Positions 1-6,153 of a stretch of DNA of 8,565 bases are shown in pieces (positions within the stretch are counted from its first letter, which is position 1; each line of letters opens with the position of its first letter). Origin of the DNA: Phycisphaerae bacterium (lineage in GTDB: Bacteria; Planctomycetota; Phycisphaerae; UBA1845; UTPLA1); contig JAFGQA010000266.1 in NCBI GenBank assembly GCA_016935885.1, positions 1 through 8,565 on the forward strand, written 5' to 3'. Position numbers and translations under genes: made by a program. A model generated the notes under the pieces. The model did not search any database. It was not told where the DNA came from and worked only from the letters and a program-made list of their open reading frames with translations.

Positions 1-84
1 GGGAAAACAGCGGTTCGGAAACGCCGTTCCTGACCGTGAAAACCACCGGCGAGACGCCGGTGCCACAGTTTTGCCACGGGCTGC
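1..84 (-). repeat. Dispersed repeat with GTGVSPV-type coding potential, copy 1 (cut by window edge)
   Basis: Read on the minus strand, this stretch matches 2099-2195 over 84 positions with three substitutions and one 13-nt gap. It ends at 75-84 with ccacgggctg (plus strand), the same 10-mer that ends the second copy. The other end lies outside the window. It contains an 8-bp stem (caccggcg/cgccggtg). It abuts the stop codon of the lipoprotein gene, sharing only the last base of its TAG. I recall similar sequences dispersed in planctomycete genomes; that is memory, not a search result. Confidence 0.85.
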
Positions 85-803
85 TAGTCGGGCCCATCTC
101 CCACAGCCACCGTTGTCAGAGGCTCGTCCGTCGCCGTTACGACCTTGTCCATCTGCGGGAGCACGCTGGACAGGAAGGCGTCAAGGTAGGACTCGAACGG
201 TGCTCCGTGCCGCACCGATTCCTCCACCCCGCGAAGAACGCACGCTAGTTCGTTCAGTTCCACCACCATGCGCGCAGGCGTGGGCTCGGGTCGATACTGC
301 CATTCGGAGCCCACCAGATCGAATCGAGCATGGATCAACGGGATGTTGTCGCCGGCCTGGAGCGTCACGGTGCTCGTTTCCCGTTTGAATCGCTGGTTGA
401 TCAGCCTCACCCTCGCAGAGAACGGCCCGATGTTGTCCTCCATCGCCGCCAGGTCCCAGGTCTCGACCATCGGCCCGGAATATCTGTCCTCGGCTGTCTT
501 TCGCAAGGCCGCGTTTGCATCGAGCACCCCGTCGATCGCCTTGAGCAGATCGATCGACGCCTCGCGCTGGTTTTCTACGACCAGCGTCGCGATCTCGTCA
601 TAGGCGCGTTGCTGGTGGAGCGACTGGAGCCGCCTGGCCACGTCCGCCGGGGAGCGCGTCGCTCGGATCTCTGTTGGCGCGGTTTGGACCGGCTTCTCCG
701 CGGTGGTGGTCTCCTCCGGCGAGGCACTCTCCCGACAAGCCGTGGACAAGGCCAACATGAGAATCACTGCCAAGCCCAGACTCGCCGTCAAGCACATTCG
801 CAT
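84..803 (-). CDS. Putative lipoprotein of unknown function
   Basis: I do not recognise a family. From the ATG at 803 the product is 239 aa. It opens with a bacterial lipoprotein signal: MRMC, a hydrophobic run (LGLAVILMLAL) and the lipobox LSTAC with the acylated cysteine at residue 23. A Thr/Glu/Pro-rich linker follows (about 25-47). Then comes a probably helical segment (about 50-110) and a strand-rich part ending in GSEWQYRPEP (about 165-180), which is reminiscent of small exported domains with an NTF2-like fold, though I cannot show homology. The frame stays open upstream to a GTG at 830. The start at 803 (or ATG 797) is preferred because it gives a standard short n-region, but neither has a strong Shine-Dalgarno. 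The gene is divergent from the GH113-like gene, so a shared regulatory region is possible. A dispersed repeat begins directly at its stop codon. Confidence 0.7.
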   Translation of the reverse strand: MRMCLTASLGLAVILMLALSTACRESASPEETTTAEKPVQTAPTEIRATRSPADVARRLQSLHQQRAYDEIATLVVENQREASIDLLKAIDGVLDANAALRKTAEDRYSGPMVETWDLAAMEDNIGPFSARVRLINQRFKRETSTVTLQAGDNIPLIHARFDLVGSEWQYRPEPTPARMVVELNELACVLRGVEESVRHGAPFESYLDAFLSSVLPQMDKVVTATDEPLTTVAVGDGPD

Positions 804-988
804 ACTACCGTTATCGGGCTTCGCAACCACTCATCCTGAGGGATCATCCTGGGCGGGACGCCCGTGCCGCAGTCGACACCGACCGGATCCATCCGCTACC
901 ATGCCCCGGCTTCATGAATGGAGCGTTGCGCCGTGAACGATCATTCGCGAAGGCCGGAAGCCGAGATGAAAGCTGATAGCCCACCGGG
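804..988. promoter_or_regulatory. Divergent intergenic region between lipoprotein and GH113-like genes
   Basis: This 185-bp gap must hold the promoters of both divergent genes, but I see no convincing -35/-10 pair for either. It contains a small 5-bp hairpin, gggcg-gga-cgccc, at 851-863, followed by cgtgccgcag. This resembles the edge of another dispersed planctomycete repeat, with only one copy here. No small ORF with a credible start and Shine-Dalgarno is visible. Confidence 0.35.
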
Positions 989-2257
989 ATGCAGACCACA
1001 CTGAAAGTCCTAGTAGCCGTTGTTGCCATGGCGGTCGCCTGGCAGGTCGGGCAGGTGGCGCGCGTCAGCGACGGTGCATCTGTCGAGCGCGAGTTACCGC
1101 CGCGACCCGTCCGGCCGGTTTCGGTTGGCGGGCAGTTCCGAGGCATGGCCGTTCAGCTCCATGGCGGCGTGGGGGTATATGACCGCTACAACAGGCTGAT
1201 TCCGGAGATCGCGGGCCTGGGCGCCGACACGGTGCTGTTCGTCGTGCACGGCTGGCAAGACCATGCCGGAAGTCTCGATCTCCACATCGACGCCCAGAAG
1301 ACCGCGGACCCAGAGGAGGTCGGCAGACTTTGCCAGTTGGCAAAGGCCCACGGCCTGCGGACCATCCTGATGCCCATCGTGCTGCTGTCGAATCCACGAG
1401 GCAGCGAGTGGCGTGGGAAGATCATTCCCGCCAACCGCGAGTGGGATGCGTGGTTCAGGCGTTATGCGCAGTTCATCGTCCGCTTCGCCAAGATCGCCGA
1501 GCGACACCGCGTGGAGGTCCTGATGGTCGGCTCGGAGCTCATCAAAACGGAGCAGTACACCGACCGTTGGCGGAGGACGATCGAGGAGGTCCGGCAGCAC
1601 TACCGCGGCAAGCTCGGCTACTCGGCCAACTGGGATCACTATCAGACCAGCAAGATTGGTTTCTGGGCGTCGCTCGATTGCGTGGGCATGACGACGTACT
1701 ACGAGCTCGCCGAGGGGCCCAATCCTTCGATCGAGGAGATCGATGCAACCTGGGCCAAGATCAAGACAGAGATCACCGCGTTTCAACAGGAGGTCCGAAA
1801 GCCGATCATCTTCACTGAAGTCGGTTGGTGCAGCCAAGAAGGTGCCGCGCACGAGGGCTGGAACTACTACGCCAAACAGGAGGCGACCGCGGCCGGGCAT
1901 CAGGAGCAGGCGATCCTATACGAGTCGTTCATCAAGGCCTGGTCGGACGAGCCCGGCGTCGGTGGGATCATCTGGTGGGAATGGGACCTGAGCAGCGGCG
2001 GTGTGGACGACTACGGCTATACGCCGCGCGGAAAGCCGGCGGAGAAGGTGTTGCGACGCTGGTTCGCGGGCGAGGCGAGGGTTCAAGGCGAGGGATTGGC
2101 AGCCCGTGGCAAAACTGTGGCACCGGACTGTGGCACCGGCGTCTCGCCGGTGGTCTTCACTGTCAGAAACGGCGTTTCCGAACCGCTGTTTTCCCTTTCA
2201 CCACGGGCTGATGGGCATCGCGCAGGAATAACATGGGCGATGGTGCCGCCTGGCTGA
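989..2257 (+). CDS. Exported GH113-like (alpha/beta)8-barrel glycoside hydrolase, C-terminus extended by repeat DNA
   Basis: The 422-aa product starts with an export signal or anchor (MQTTLKVLVAVVAMAVAW), which supports the ATG at 989 despite a weak ribosome site. Residues ~50-360 look like the glycoside hydrolase family 113 (beta-mannanase-type) TIM barrel. VGSEL has Glu183 at the position expected for the acid/base. FTEVGW has Glu277 at the position expected for the nucleophile. WWEWDLSSGG (about 331-340) and YTPRGKPAEKVLRRWF (about 347-362) give the typical family ending. In this family such residues hydrolyse beta-mannosidic links by a retaining mechanism. Many GH113-like proteins are uncharacterised, so the substrate is uncertain. 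From residue ~371 onward the protein is translated from two abutting dispersed repeats, giving a low-quality tail (GTGVSPV...) and a stop at 2255. The native C-terminus was probably close to residue 370. It likely acts in the periplasm or at the surface. Confidence 0.85.
   Translation: MQTTLKVLVAVVAMAVAWQVGQVARVSDGASVERELPPRPVRPVSVGGQFRGMAVQLHGGVGVYDRYNRLIPEIAGLGADTVLFVVHGWQDHAGSLDLHIDAQKTADPEEVGRLCQLAKAHGLRTILMPIVLLSNPRGSEWRGKIIPANREWDAWFRRYAQFIVRFAKIAERHRVEVLMVGSELIKTEQYTDRWRRTIEEVRQHYRGKLGYSANWDHYQTSKIGFWASLDCVGMTTYYELAEGPNPSIEEIDATWAKIKTEITAFQQEVRKPIIFTEVGWCSQEGAAHEGWNYYAKQEATAAGHQEQAILYESFIKAWSDEPGVGGIIWWEWDLSSGGVDDYGYTPRGKPAEKVLRRWFAGEARVQGEGLAARGKTVAPDCGTGVSPVVFTVRNGVSEPLFSLSPRADGHRAGITWAMVPPG
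2100..2210 (+). repeat. MITE-like element with 10-bp terminal inverted repeats, copy 2
   Basis: This 111-bp unit begins with cagcccgtgg (2100-2109) and ends with ccacgggctg (2201-2210), a perfect 10-bp inverted pair. It carries an 8-bp, 3-nt-loop hairpin at 2134-2152. It matches the inverted partial copy at 1-84 except for three substitutions and a 13-bp tandem duplication (actgtggcaccgg at 2114-2126 and 2127-2139). No clear target-site duplication flanks it. It lies entirely inside the 3' end of the GH113-like reading frame. Confidence 0.8.
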
Positions 2258-2383
2258 CCTGCTGGCTCGCCCTTGACAAGAGCAGGCTTTTGTCAAGGGC
2301 TTGCCGTTTGGCGGACCCCCCGTGGGCGGACACCGTGGCTTGCCGTTTGGCGGACCTGCCCGCCGGCAGGCGGATCAACCGTT
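2214..2383 (+). repeat. Composite dispersed repeat (modules A and B), copy 1
   Basis: Module A (2214-2254) matches the reverse complement of 6229-6269 at 38 of 41 positions. Module B (2336-2383) is an exact 48-bp inverted match to 6173-6220. About 80 bp separate the modules here, against about 8 bp in the other copy. The extra part holds a perfect hairpin and a second copy of gcttgccgtttggcggacc (2299-2317, repeated at 2338-2356, offset 39 bp). Module A supplies the last codons of the GH113-like gene. The right terminal repeat seen in the other copy is missing or unrecognisable. Confidence 0.8.
2270..2299 (+). terminator. Perfect 10-bp hairpin after the GH113-like gene
   Basis: Arms cccttgacaa (2270-2279) and ttgtcaaggg (2290-2299) pair perfectly around a 10-nt loop, starting 13 nt after the stop at 2257. 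No U-tract follows, so it is not a classical intrinsic terminator. It may protect the 3' end or simply be part of the repeat. Confidence 0.35.
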
Positions 2384-2411
2384 TGCGTTGTTTCTACGCG
2401 GCTCCTAAGAT
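2383..2411 (+). promoter_or_regulatory. Candidate sigma70-type promoter for the 2500-3816 gene
   Basis: TTGCGT (2383-2388) and TAAGAT (2406-2411) are separated by 17 nt and lie about 90 nt upstream of the start codon. The -35 box falls on the last base of repeat module B, so the repeat junction may have contributed it. In GC-rich DNA such a match can occur by chance. Confidence 0.3.
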
Positions 2412-2436
2412 CATCGTTACCCCAAAGGCTCCGGAA

Positions 2437-2487
2437 CGCGTCGGGGCCCCCATGGGGCTCCTTGGGGTTCCCCTTTTGTTGTTCTTA
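2437..2487 (+). terminator. GC-rich hairpin region followed by a T-rich run
   Basis: Several short complementary blocks (gcccc-cat-ggggc, ggggttcccc) are followed by ttttgttgttctt (2474-2486). This could terminate readthrough from the GH113-like gene, or act in the leader of the next gene if the promoter at 2383-2411 is real. The alternative foldings compete and none is long. Confidence 0.25.
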
Positions 2488-2499
2488 TGAGGGTGCAAC

Positions 2500-3816
2500 A
2501 TGTTGCTCACACCGACCGTCGCGATCTTTCTCACGACGGGCAGCTTCCAGGCCCAACTCGACCGTCCCCCGCCGCTTACGTTCGACAAGCACATCGACTA
2601 CATCGCCTGGTACAACGACTTCATCCGCCAGGGCAAGAAGAGAAACGCCTACGAGTTGTACAAGGGTTTCTGCACCGACAAGAACGGCCAAGGCGGCATC
2701 CCGGTGATGGAAGGCGTTGTGGGGGAACAATACAACCAGGTGAAGGGGCGGGTCTGGGACACGAAGGACTATCCCGAGCTGGCCGCCTACATCGGGAAGT
2801 GCGCCCCATACTTCGAGATCCTCAAGAAGGCCGTCAAACGCAAAGACTACTGGCAGCCGGCTCCGCCTGACACAAAGCTGCTGCTGTCGCTGATGATGCC
2901 CAATCTTCCGAGCAGCCGCACTGCCGCCAGGGCCCTCGTCGTCCAGGCCTGGATGAAACAAGACGACCAACCCAAGGCCCTGATCGACGCCTACCAAACT
3001 GTGCTGCGAAACGCGCATCACATAGAGCAGGGCAACATGCTCATCAGCCTGCTCGTGGGCACCGCGCTGCGAGCGCTCGTCCTTGAGGATGCCCGAGCCG
3101 CTTTGAGTGAGGAGATCCTCCGCGACGAGGACGTTTCCAGGACGTACAAGATCATTCACCGCTATCCCCCGGACCCCAGAAACAGATCACGTGCCTACAT
3201 CACCGAGTGGACCACGGCATTGGACACGCTCCAGTTCCTCTGTGCCGATGGCAAGATCGACGCATCCCGGTGGAAATCGATCGGATTTCCCCTGGAAGGT
3301 GAACATCCCCTTCGCGGATTCGACCCGAGCGCCACGGTGCGATCCGTCGACACGCGTTTTGGAGAGTTGACGCGCATCGTGGCCGGGCCGCTGACCGTCG
3401 AGACGGTTCGCGAGTCTGAGCGGTTCGAGACCCAGCACGCGCCCACGGTTCAACGCAATCCATTCCTGAAGGTCTTCACGCCGGGCCTCACCAGGTCCCA
3501 TCAACTGCTTGTGCGCGCGGAAGCCAGCCGCCGCGGCACGCTCTTGACGCTAGCCCTTCACGCACACCACGCCAAGCACGGCGAATGGCCCGAGAGCCTC
3601 GACAAGATAGGCAAGAAGCTCGGCCTCAAGGGCCTCGAAGAGTTGCGAAAGGACCCGTTCTCAGACAAGGACTTCACGTACAAGTTGATGGACGGCCAAC
3701 CGCTGCTGTACTCCGTCGCCTGCGACGGCAAGGACGACGGCGGCCGTCACGACGAGAAATGGGGCGAATCCGAGGGCGGTGGCGACTACGTCTTCTGGCC
3801 CTACCAACGGCAGTAG
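2500..3816 (+). CDS. Conserved hypothetical, probably exported protein with C-terminal DGKDDGG/DYVFWP motif
   Basis: I cannot name a function. The start at 2500 is supported by GAGGGTG seven nucleotides upstream and an in-frame TGA at 2488. The 438-aa product opens with an uncharged hydrophobic stretch (MLLTPTVAIFLTTGSFQA) that could be a weak signal peptide with cleavage near residue 18. Residues ~25-340 look mostly helical and resemble no catalytic family known to me. Residues ~348-438 (LTLALHAHHAKHGEWPESLDKI ... DPFSDKDFTYKL ... LLYSVACDGKDDGG ... DYVFWP) match a C-terminal module I recall from planctomycete secreted hypotheticals: a pilin-like helix of the LxxYxxxHGxYPESL type, then a DPFxxxxF...YSVGxDGxDDGG region. 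A 6-bp hairpin follows the stop. The next gene is 436 bp away, so it is probably monocistronic. Confidence 0.7.
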   Translation: MLLTPTVAIFLTTGSFQAQLDRPPPLTFDKHIDYIAWYNDFIRQGKKRNAYELYKGFCTDKNGQGGIPVMEGVVGEQYNQVKGRVWDTKDYPELAAYIGKCAPYFEILKKAVKRKDYWQPAPPDTKLLLSLMMPNLPSSRTAARALVVQAWMKQDDQPKALIDAYQTVLRNAHHIEQGNMLISLLVGTALRALVLEDARAALSEEILRDEDVSRTYKIIHRYPPDPRNRSRAYITEWTTALDTLQFLCADGKIDASRWKSIGFPLEGEHPLRGFDPSATVRSVDTRFGELTRIVAGPLTVETVRESERFETQHAPTVQRNPFLKVFTPGLTRSHQLLVRAEASRRGTLLTLALHAHHAKHGEWPESLDKIGKKLGLKGLEELRKDPFSDKDFTYKLMDGQPLLYSVACDGKDDGGRHDEKWGESEGGGDYVFWPYQRQ

Positions 3817-3820
3817 GATG

Positions 3821-3836
3821 GCGCTTCAAAAAGCGC
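3821..3836 (+). terminator. Short hairpin after the hypothetical gene
   Basis: gcgctt (3821-3826) and aagcgc (3831-3836) form a 6-bp stem with a caaa loop, four nucleotides past the TAG. There is no U-tract, so a terminator role is only possible. Confidence 0.3.
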
Positions 3837-3882
3837 GCGGTGAACCGGCCGAGACGGTGTTGCCGTGCTGGTCCGCGGGAAA

Positions 3883-3930
3883 GGGTCCGAGGGTTTAGGG
3901 GTCCGAGGGTTTAAGGGTTCAAGGGTTCAA
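3883..3930 (+). repeat. Octanucleotide tandem array (gggtccga type), left
   Basis: Six consecutive 8-nt units: gggtccga, gggtttag, gggtccga, gggtttaa, gggttcaa, gggttcaa. The unit gggtccga is the exact complement of the ccctcgga-phase units at 4173-4228, so the two arrays are inverted relative to each other and bracket the four-helix-bundle remnant. Confidence 0.85.
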
Positions 3931-3931
3931 G

Positions 3932-4010
3932 AATGTGGCGTCGCCCCTTGTGGGCGGCGCAGTGAAATGGTATCGAAGCAGGCGCCTGGGACGAGCCCCG
4001 ACGCTACATT
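3932..4010 (+). repeat. Possible small inverted-repeat element
   Basis: aatgtggcgtcg (3932-3943) and cgacgctacatt (3999-4010) are inverted copies with one mismatch, enclosing about 55 bp. The left end starts two bases after the octamer array. Only one copy is in the window, so its being dispersed is inferred from form alone. It sits where the N-terminal half of the four-helix-bundle gene should be. Confidence 0.4.
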
Positions 4011-4016
4011 CAAACG

Positions 4017-4157
4017 TGGGATGCCCTAGAAACACAGTTGCTGCTCTCCAAGGACCCGAAGTTGTGCCGTCATGATGACGTGGTCAAGCTAATCGAGGCC
4101 GTGTGCGAGGTTGAGCGGATGCTCAAGGCCCTGATTAGATCCTTAGAGCTTATCAAC
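4017..4157 (+). pseudogene. Remnant of a four-helix-bundle (S23/IVS-type) protein gene
   Basis: Translated from 4017 this reads TWDALETQLLLSKDPKL, then HDDVVKLIEAVCEVERML, then [11 protein letters not shown]. That matches, from memory of the family, the last two helices of four-helix-bundle proteins related to the 23S rRNA intervening-sequence protein: ...LxELETQLLLARDLGYL...VxxLLEEVxEVGRMLxxLIRSL. The expected N-terminal half (~70 residues with the SxQLRRAAxSVxxNIAEG region) is absent. The open frame reaches back only to a TGA at 3963 and has no good start; the first usable codon is a TTG at 4038 without a Shine-Dalgarno. Downstream the frame runs into the octamer array and then across the start of aspS, so the original stop is gone too. 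It is best seen as a decayed gene fragment. The family's molecular role is not well established. Confidence 0.6.
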
Positions 4158-4172
4158 GCTCCGGCCTTCGCA

Positions 4173-4228
4173 CGCCCGGACCCTCGGACCCCCGGACCCT
4201 CGGACCCCCGGACCCCCGGACCCTCAGA
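4173..4228 (-). repeat. Octanucleotide tandem array (gggtccga type), right, inverted
   Basis: Seven 8-nt units on the plus strand: cgcccgga, ccctcgga, cccccgga, ccctcgga, cccccgga, cccccgga, ccctcaga, then a degenerate eighth. Their complement is the unit of the array at 3883-3930. The array ends 13 nt before the aspS Shine-Dalgarno, so it is probably transcribed as part of the aspS leader. Confidence 0.85.
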
Positions 4229-4241
4229 CCCTCTTTTTCCT

Positions 4242-4245
4242 GGAG
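4242..4245 (+). promoter_or_regulatory. Ribosome binding site setting the GTG start of aspS
   Basis: GGAG lies 6 nt before the GTG at 4252. This decides the start, because the reading matches the expected N-terminus of bacterial AspRS: a short tail, then the [16 protein letters not shown] segment. Confidence 0.65.
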
Positions 4246-4251
4246 ACAACC

Positions 4252-6126
4252 GTGCCTCTACCATACAACCAGCGAACTCACGACTGCGGAGCGCTTCGCG
4301 CCGCCGACGTTGGCCAGACCGTTTTGCTCGCCGGATGGGTTTACAACGTCCACGACCTTGGCGGCATGGTGTTTGTTGATCTGCGCGACCGTGGCGGCAT
4401 CACGCAGCTCCGCTTCAACGCCGAATCGGATTCACCGGTCTACGAAGTCGCCCAATCCCTCCGTAGCGAAGACGTCGTCGCCGTGCGCGGCGAAGTCGCC
4501 CATCGCGGCAAGGACGTCAATCCCCGGATGTCCACGGGCGAGATTGAGGTCGTGGTCAACGAGATCGACCTGCTCAGTAGGTCCAAGACCCCGCCGTTTC
4601 CCATGGACGACGACATCGACACCAACGAGGACCTCCGGATCGAGCACCGCTTCCTCGACATGCGCCGGACGCCGGTCAGGAACGCCCTGCTGCTGAGGCA
4701 TCGGATCACCAAGACGATCCGTGACTACTTCGACCGGCACGGATTCATCGACGTGGAGACGCCCATCCTGAACAAGTCCACGCCGGAGGGGGCCCGTGAC
4801 TACCTGGTGCCGTCGCGTTTGCAGCACGGCAGCTTCTACGCCTTGCCCCAGTCGCCGCAGATCTTCAAGCAGATCCTGATGATCGGCGGCATGGACCGGT
4901 ACATGCAGATCGCTCGATGCTTTCGCGACGAGGACCTCCGCGCCGACCGCCAGCCCGAGTTCACGCAGGTCGATATCGAGATGGCCTTCGTGCAGGCGGA
5001 AGACGTGATGCGGCACGTTGAGGCCTGCCTGGCGGAGGTCATGAAGACGGTCCACGACGTGGATGTGCCGCTGCCCATGCCGCGGATCAGCTACGCCGAG
5101 GCGGTGAAGACGTACGGCCGCGACGCCCCGGATATGCGCTATGGCATGACCATCAAGGACGTCTCCGAATTGGCGGGCAAGACGGGCTTCTCGGTCTTCC
5201 GCGAGGTGTTAGACCGAAGCGGTGTCGTGCGCTGCATCGTTGTGCCGGACGGCGCGTCGATGAGCCGAAAGCAAACCGACGGCCTCGCCGAGGAGCTGAG
5301 GGGCATCGGTGCCGGCGGTATGCCTGTGGTCAAGGTGGCCGAGGAGGGCGGCAAGACGATCTTGCAGACTGGCGTGGCGAAGTTCTTCGACAGCGACGCC
5401 CTGATCGGCGAGCTCCTGGATACCACCGGCGCCAAGCCTGGCGATCTGATCTGTTTCGCCGCCGACACGGAGGATGACGTCTGCAAGTACCTCGGCTGGC
5501 TCCGCACCACCGTCGCCGAGCGCCACGGCCTGATCCCCAAGGACAAGTGGGCCTTCTGCTGGGTCGTCGATTTCCCGTTGTTCGGCTACGACGAGGAGGA
5601 AGGCGGCCTTTATCCGATGCACCACCCGTTCACCAGCCCCAAGGACGAGGACCTGCACCTGCTCGGACTCGCCGCACCCGACGTCCCGCCAAGCCAATCC
5701 CCAATCCCCAATCCGCAATCCCCAATCCCCAATCTCCCCGATCTACGCAAGATCCGAGCCAAGGCCTACGACGTGGTCCTCAACGGCATCGAACTCGGCG
5801 GCGGATCGATCAGGATTCACCGGGGCGACGTCCAGTCCAGGATCTTCGAACTCCTTGGGATCTCCGAGGAAGAGGCCCACGTCAAGTTCGAGTTCCTGAT
5901 GAAGGCCCTGCAATACGGCGCCCCGCCGCACGGCGGCATCGCACTCGGCCTGGACCGCATCGTCATGCTGCTCGGCGGCCACCCATCGATCCGCGACGTG
6001 ATCGCCTTCCCCAAGAACGCCAAGGCGATCTGCCCGCTGACCGGCGCCCCGTCCGCGGTCGCGCAGGCGCAGCTCGATGAGTTGGGCCTCACCGTCGTCA
6101 AGAGCGTTGTCGAGCCGAGGCAGTAG
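4252..6126 (+). CDS. aspS: Aspartate--tRNA ligase (bacterial type)
   Basis: Class II aminoacyl-tRNA synthetase that charges tRNA-Asp with aspartate in the cytoplasm. The 624-aa product has all parts in order. The N-terminal OB-fold anticodon-binding domain is at ~10-110 ([15 protein letters not shown]). The catalytic core includes GFIDVETP and [14 protein letters not shown] (motif 1 region, ~176-189) and [16 protein letters not shown] (motif 2, ~224-239). The bacterial GAD insertion is at ~290-420. Then come HHPFTSP (457-463), GGGSIRIH (516-523) and GLDR (566-569, motif 3). Leu36 is at the anticodon-domain position where some non-discriminating enzymes have His, a weak hint of a discriminating enzyme. 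Between HHPFTSP and GGGSIRIH it is about 20 residues longer than E. coli AspRS as I remember it, and the extra residues include [13 protein letters not shown], encoded by a heptanucleotide array. No frameshift or missing catalytic residue is seen, so it is probably active. Confidence 0.97.
   Translation: MPLPYNQRTHDCGALRAADVGQTVLLAGWVYNVHDLGGMVFVDLRDRGGITQLRFNAESDSPVYEVAQSLRSEDVVAVRGEVAHRGKDVNPRMSTGEIEVVVNEIDLLSRSKTPPFPMDDDIDTNEDLRIEHRFLDMRRTPVRNALLLRHRITKTIRDYFDRHGFIDVETPILNKSTPEGARDYLVPSRLQHGSFYALPQSPQIFKQILMIGGMDRYMQIARCFRDEDLRADRQPEFTQVDIEMAFVQAEDVMRHVEACLAEVMKTVHDVDVPLPMPRISYAEAVKTYGRDAPDMRYGMTIKDVSELAGKTGFSVFREVLDRSGVVRCIVVPDGASMSRKQTDGLAEELRGIGAGGMPVVKVAEEGGKTILQTGVAKFFDSDALIGELLDTTGAKPGDLICFAADTEDDVCKYLGWLRTTVAERHGLIPKDKWAFCWVVDFPLFGYDEEEGGLYPMHHPFTSPKDEDLHLLGLAAPDVPPSQSPIPNPQSPIPNLPDLRKIRAKAYDVVLNGIELGGGSIRIHRGDVQSRIFELLGISEEEAHVKFEFLMKALQYGAPPHGGIALGLDRIVMLLGGHPSIRDVIAFPKNAKAICPLTGAPSAVAQAQLDELGLTVVKSVVEPRQ
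5694..5735 (+). repeat. Heptanucleotide tandem array (ccaatcc) inside aspS
   Basis: Six perfect-phase 7-nt units: ccaatcc three times, gcaatcc, ccaatcc, ccaatct. They total 42 bp (14 codons) and give a 7-residue protein period ([14 protein letters not shown], residues 482-495). The rotated unit CCCCAAT fits the CCCCART type described as STRR in filamentous cyanobacteria. Such arrays are normally intergenic. Here the copy number keeps the frame of an essential gene. Confidence 0.9.
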
Positions 6127-6135
6127 TCTGTGTCC

Positions 6136-6153
6136 GCCGAGCGAAGCTGCGGC
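6136..6153 (+). terminator. Small hairpin after aspS
   Basis: gccgagc (6136-6142) pairs with gct-g-cggc (6146-6153) around a gaa loop, as 7 bp with one bulged g, 10 nt past the stop. There is no U-tract, so a terminator role is weakly supported. Confidence 0.25.

Noticed and set aside
36..388. Plus-strand small frames starting in the repeat at 1-84 (TGETPVP-type translation)
   Set aside because: These are translations of the dispersed repeat running antisense into the lipoprotein gene; no start signals.
1094..1900. 268-codon minus-strand frame opposite the GH113-like gene
   Set aside because: The sense strand encodes a recognisable glycoside hydrolase with catalytic glutamates; the antisense product is Arg/Leu/Asp-rich without a domain.
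3932..4010. Considered as a tRNA or small structured RNA gene because of its paired ends
   Set aside because: No cloverleaf, no TTC-type T-loop at the right distance, no promoter; the inverted-repeat element reading fits better.
3883..4228. Short-period repeats considered as a CRISPR array
   Set aside because: Units are 8 nt with no spacers, and no cas genes are nearby.
4038..4379. 113-codon frame running from the four-helix remnant through the octamer array into aspS
   Set aside because: It starts at a TTG without a Shine-Dalgarno, has no N-terminal half and overlaps aspS by 128 nt; only the 4017-4157 part is meaningful, as a gene remnant.
4432..5055. 207-codon minus-strand frame inside aspS
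   Set aside because: Shadow of a conserved essential gene.
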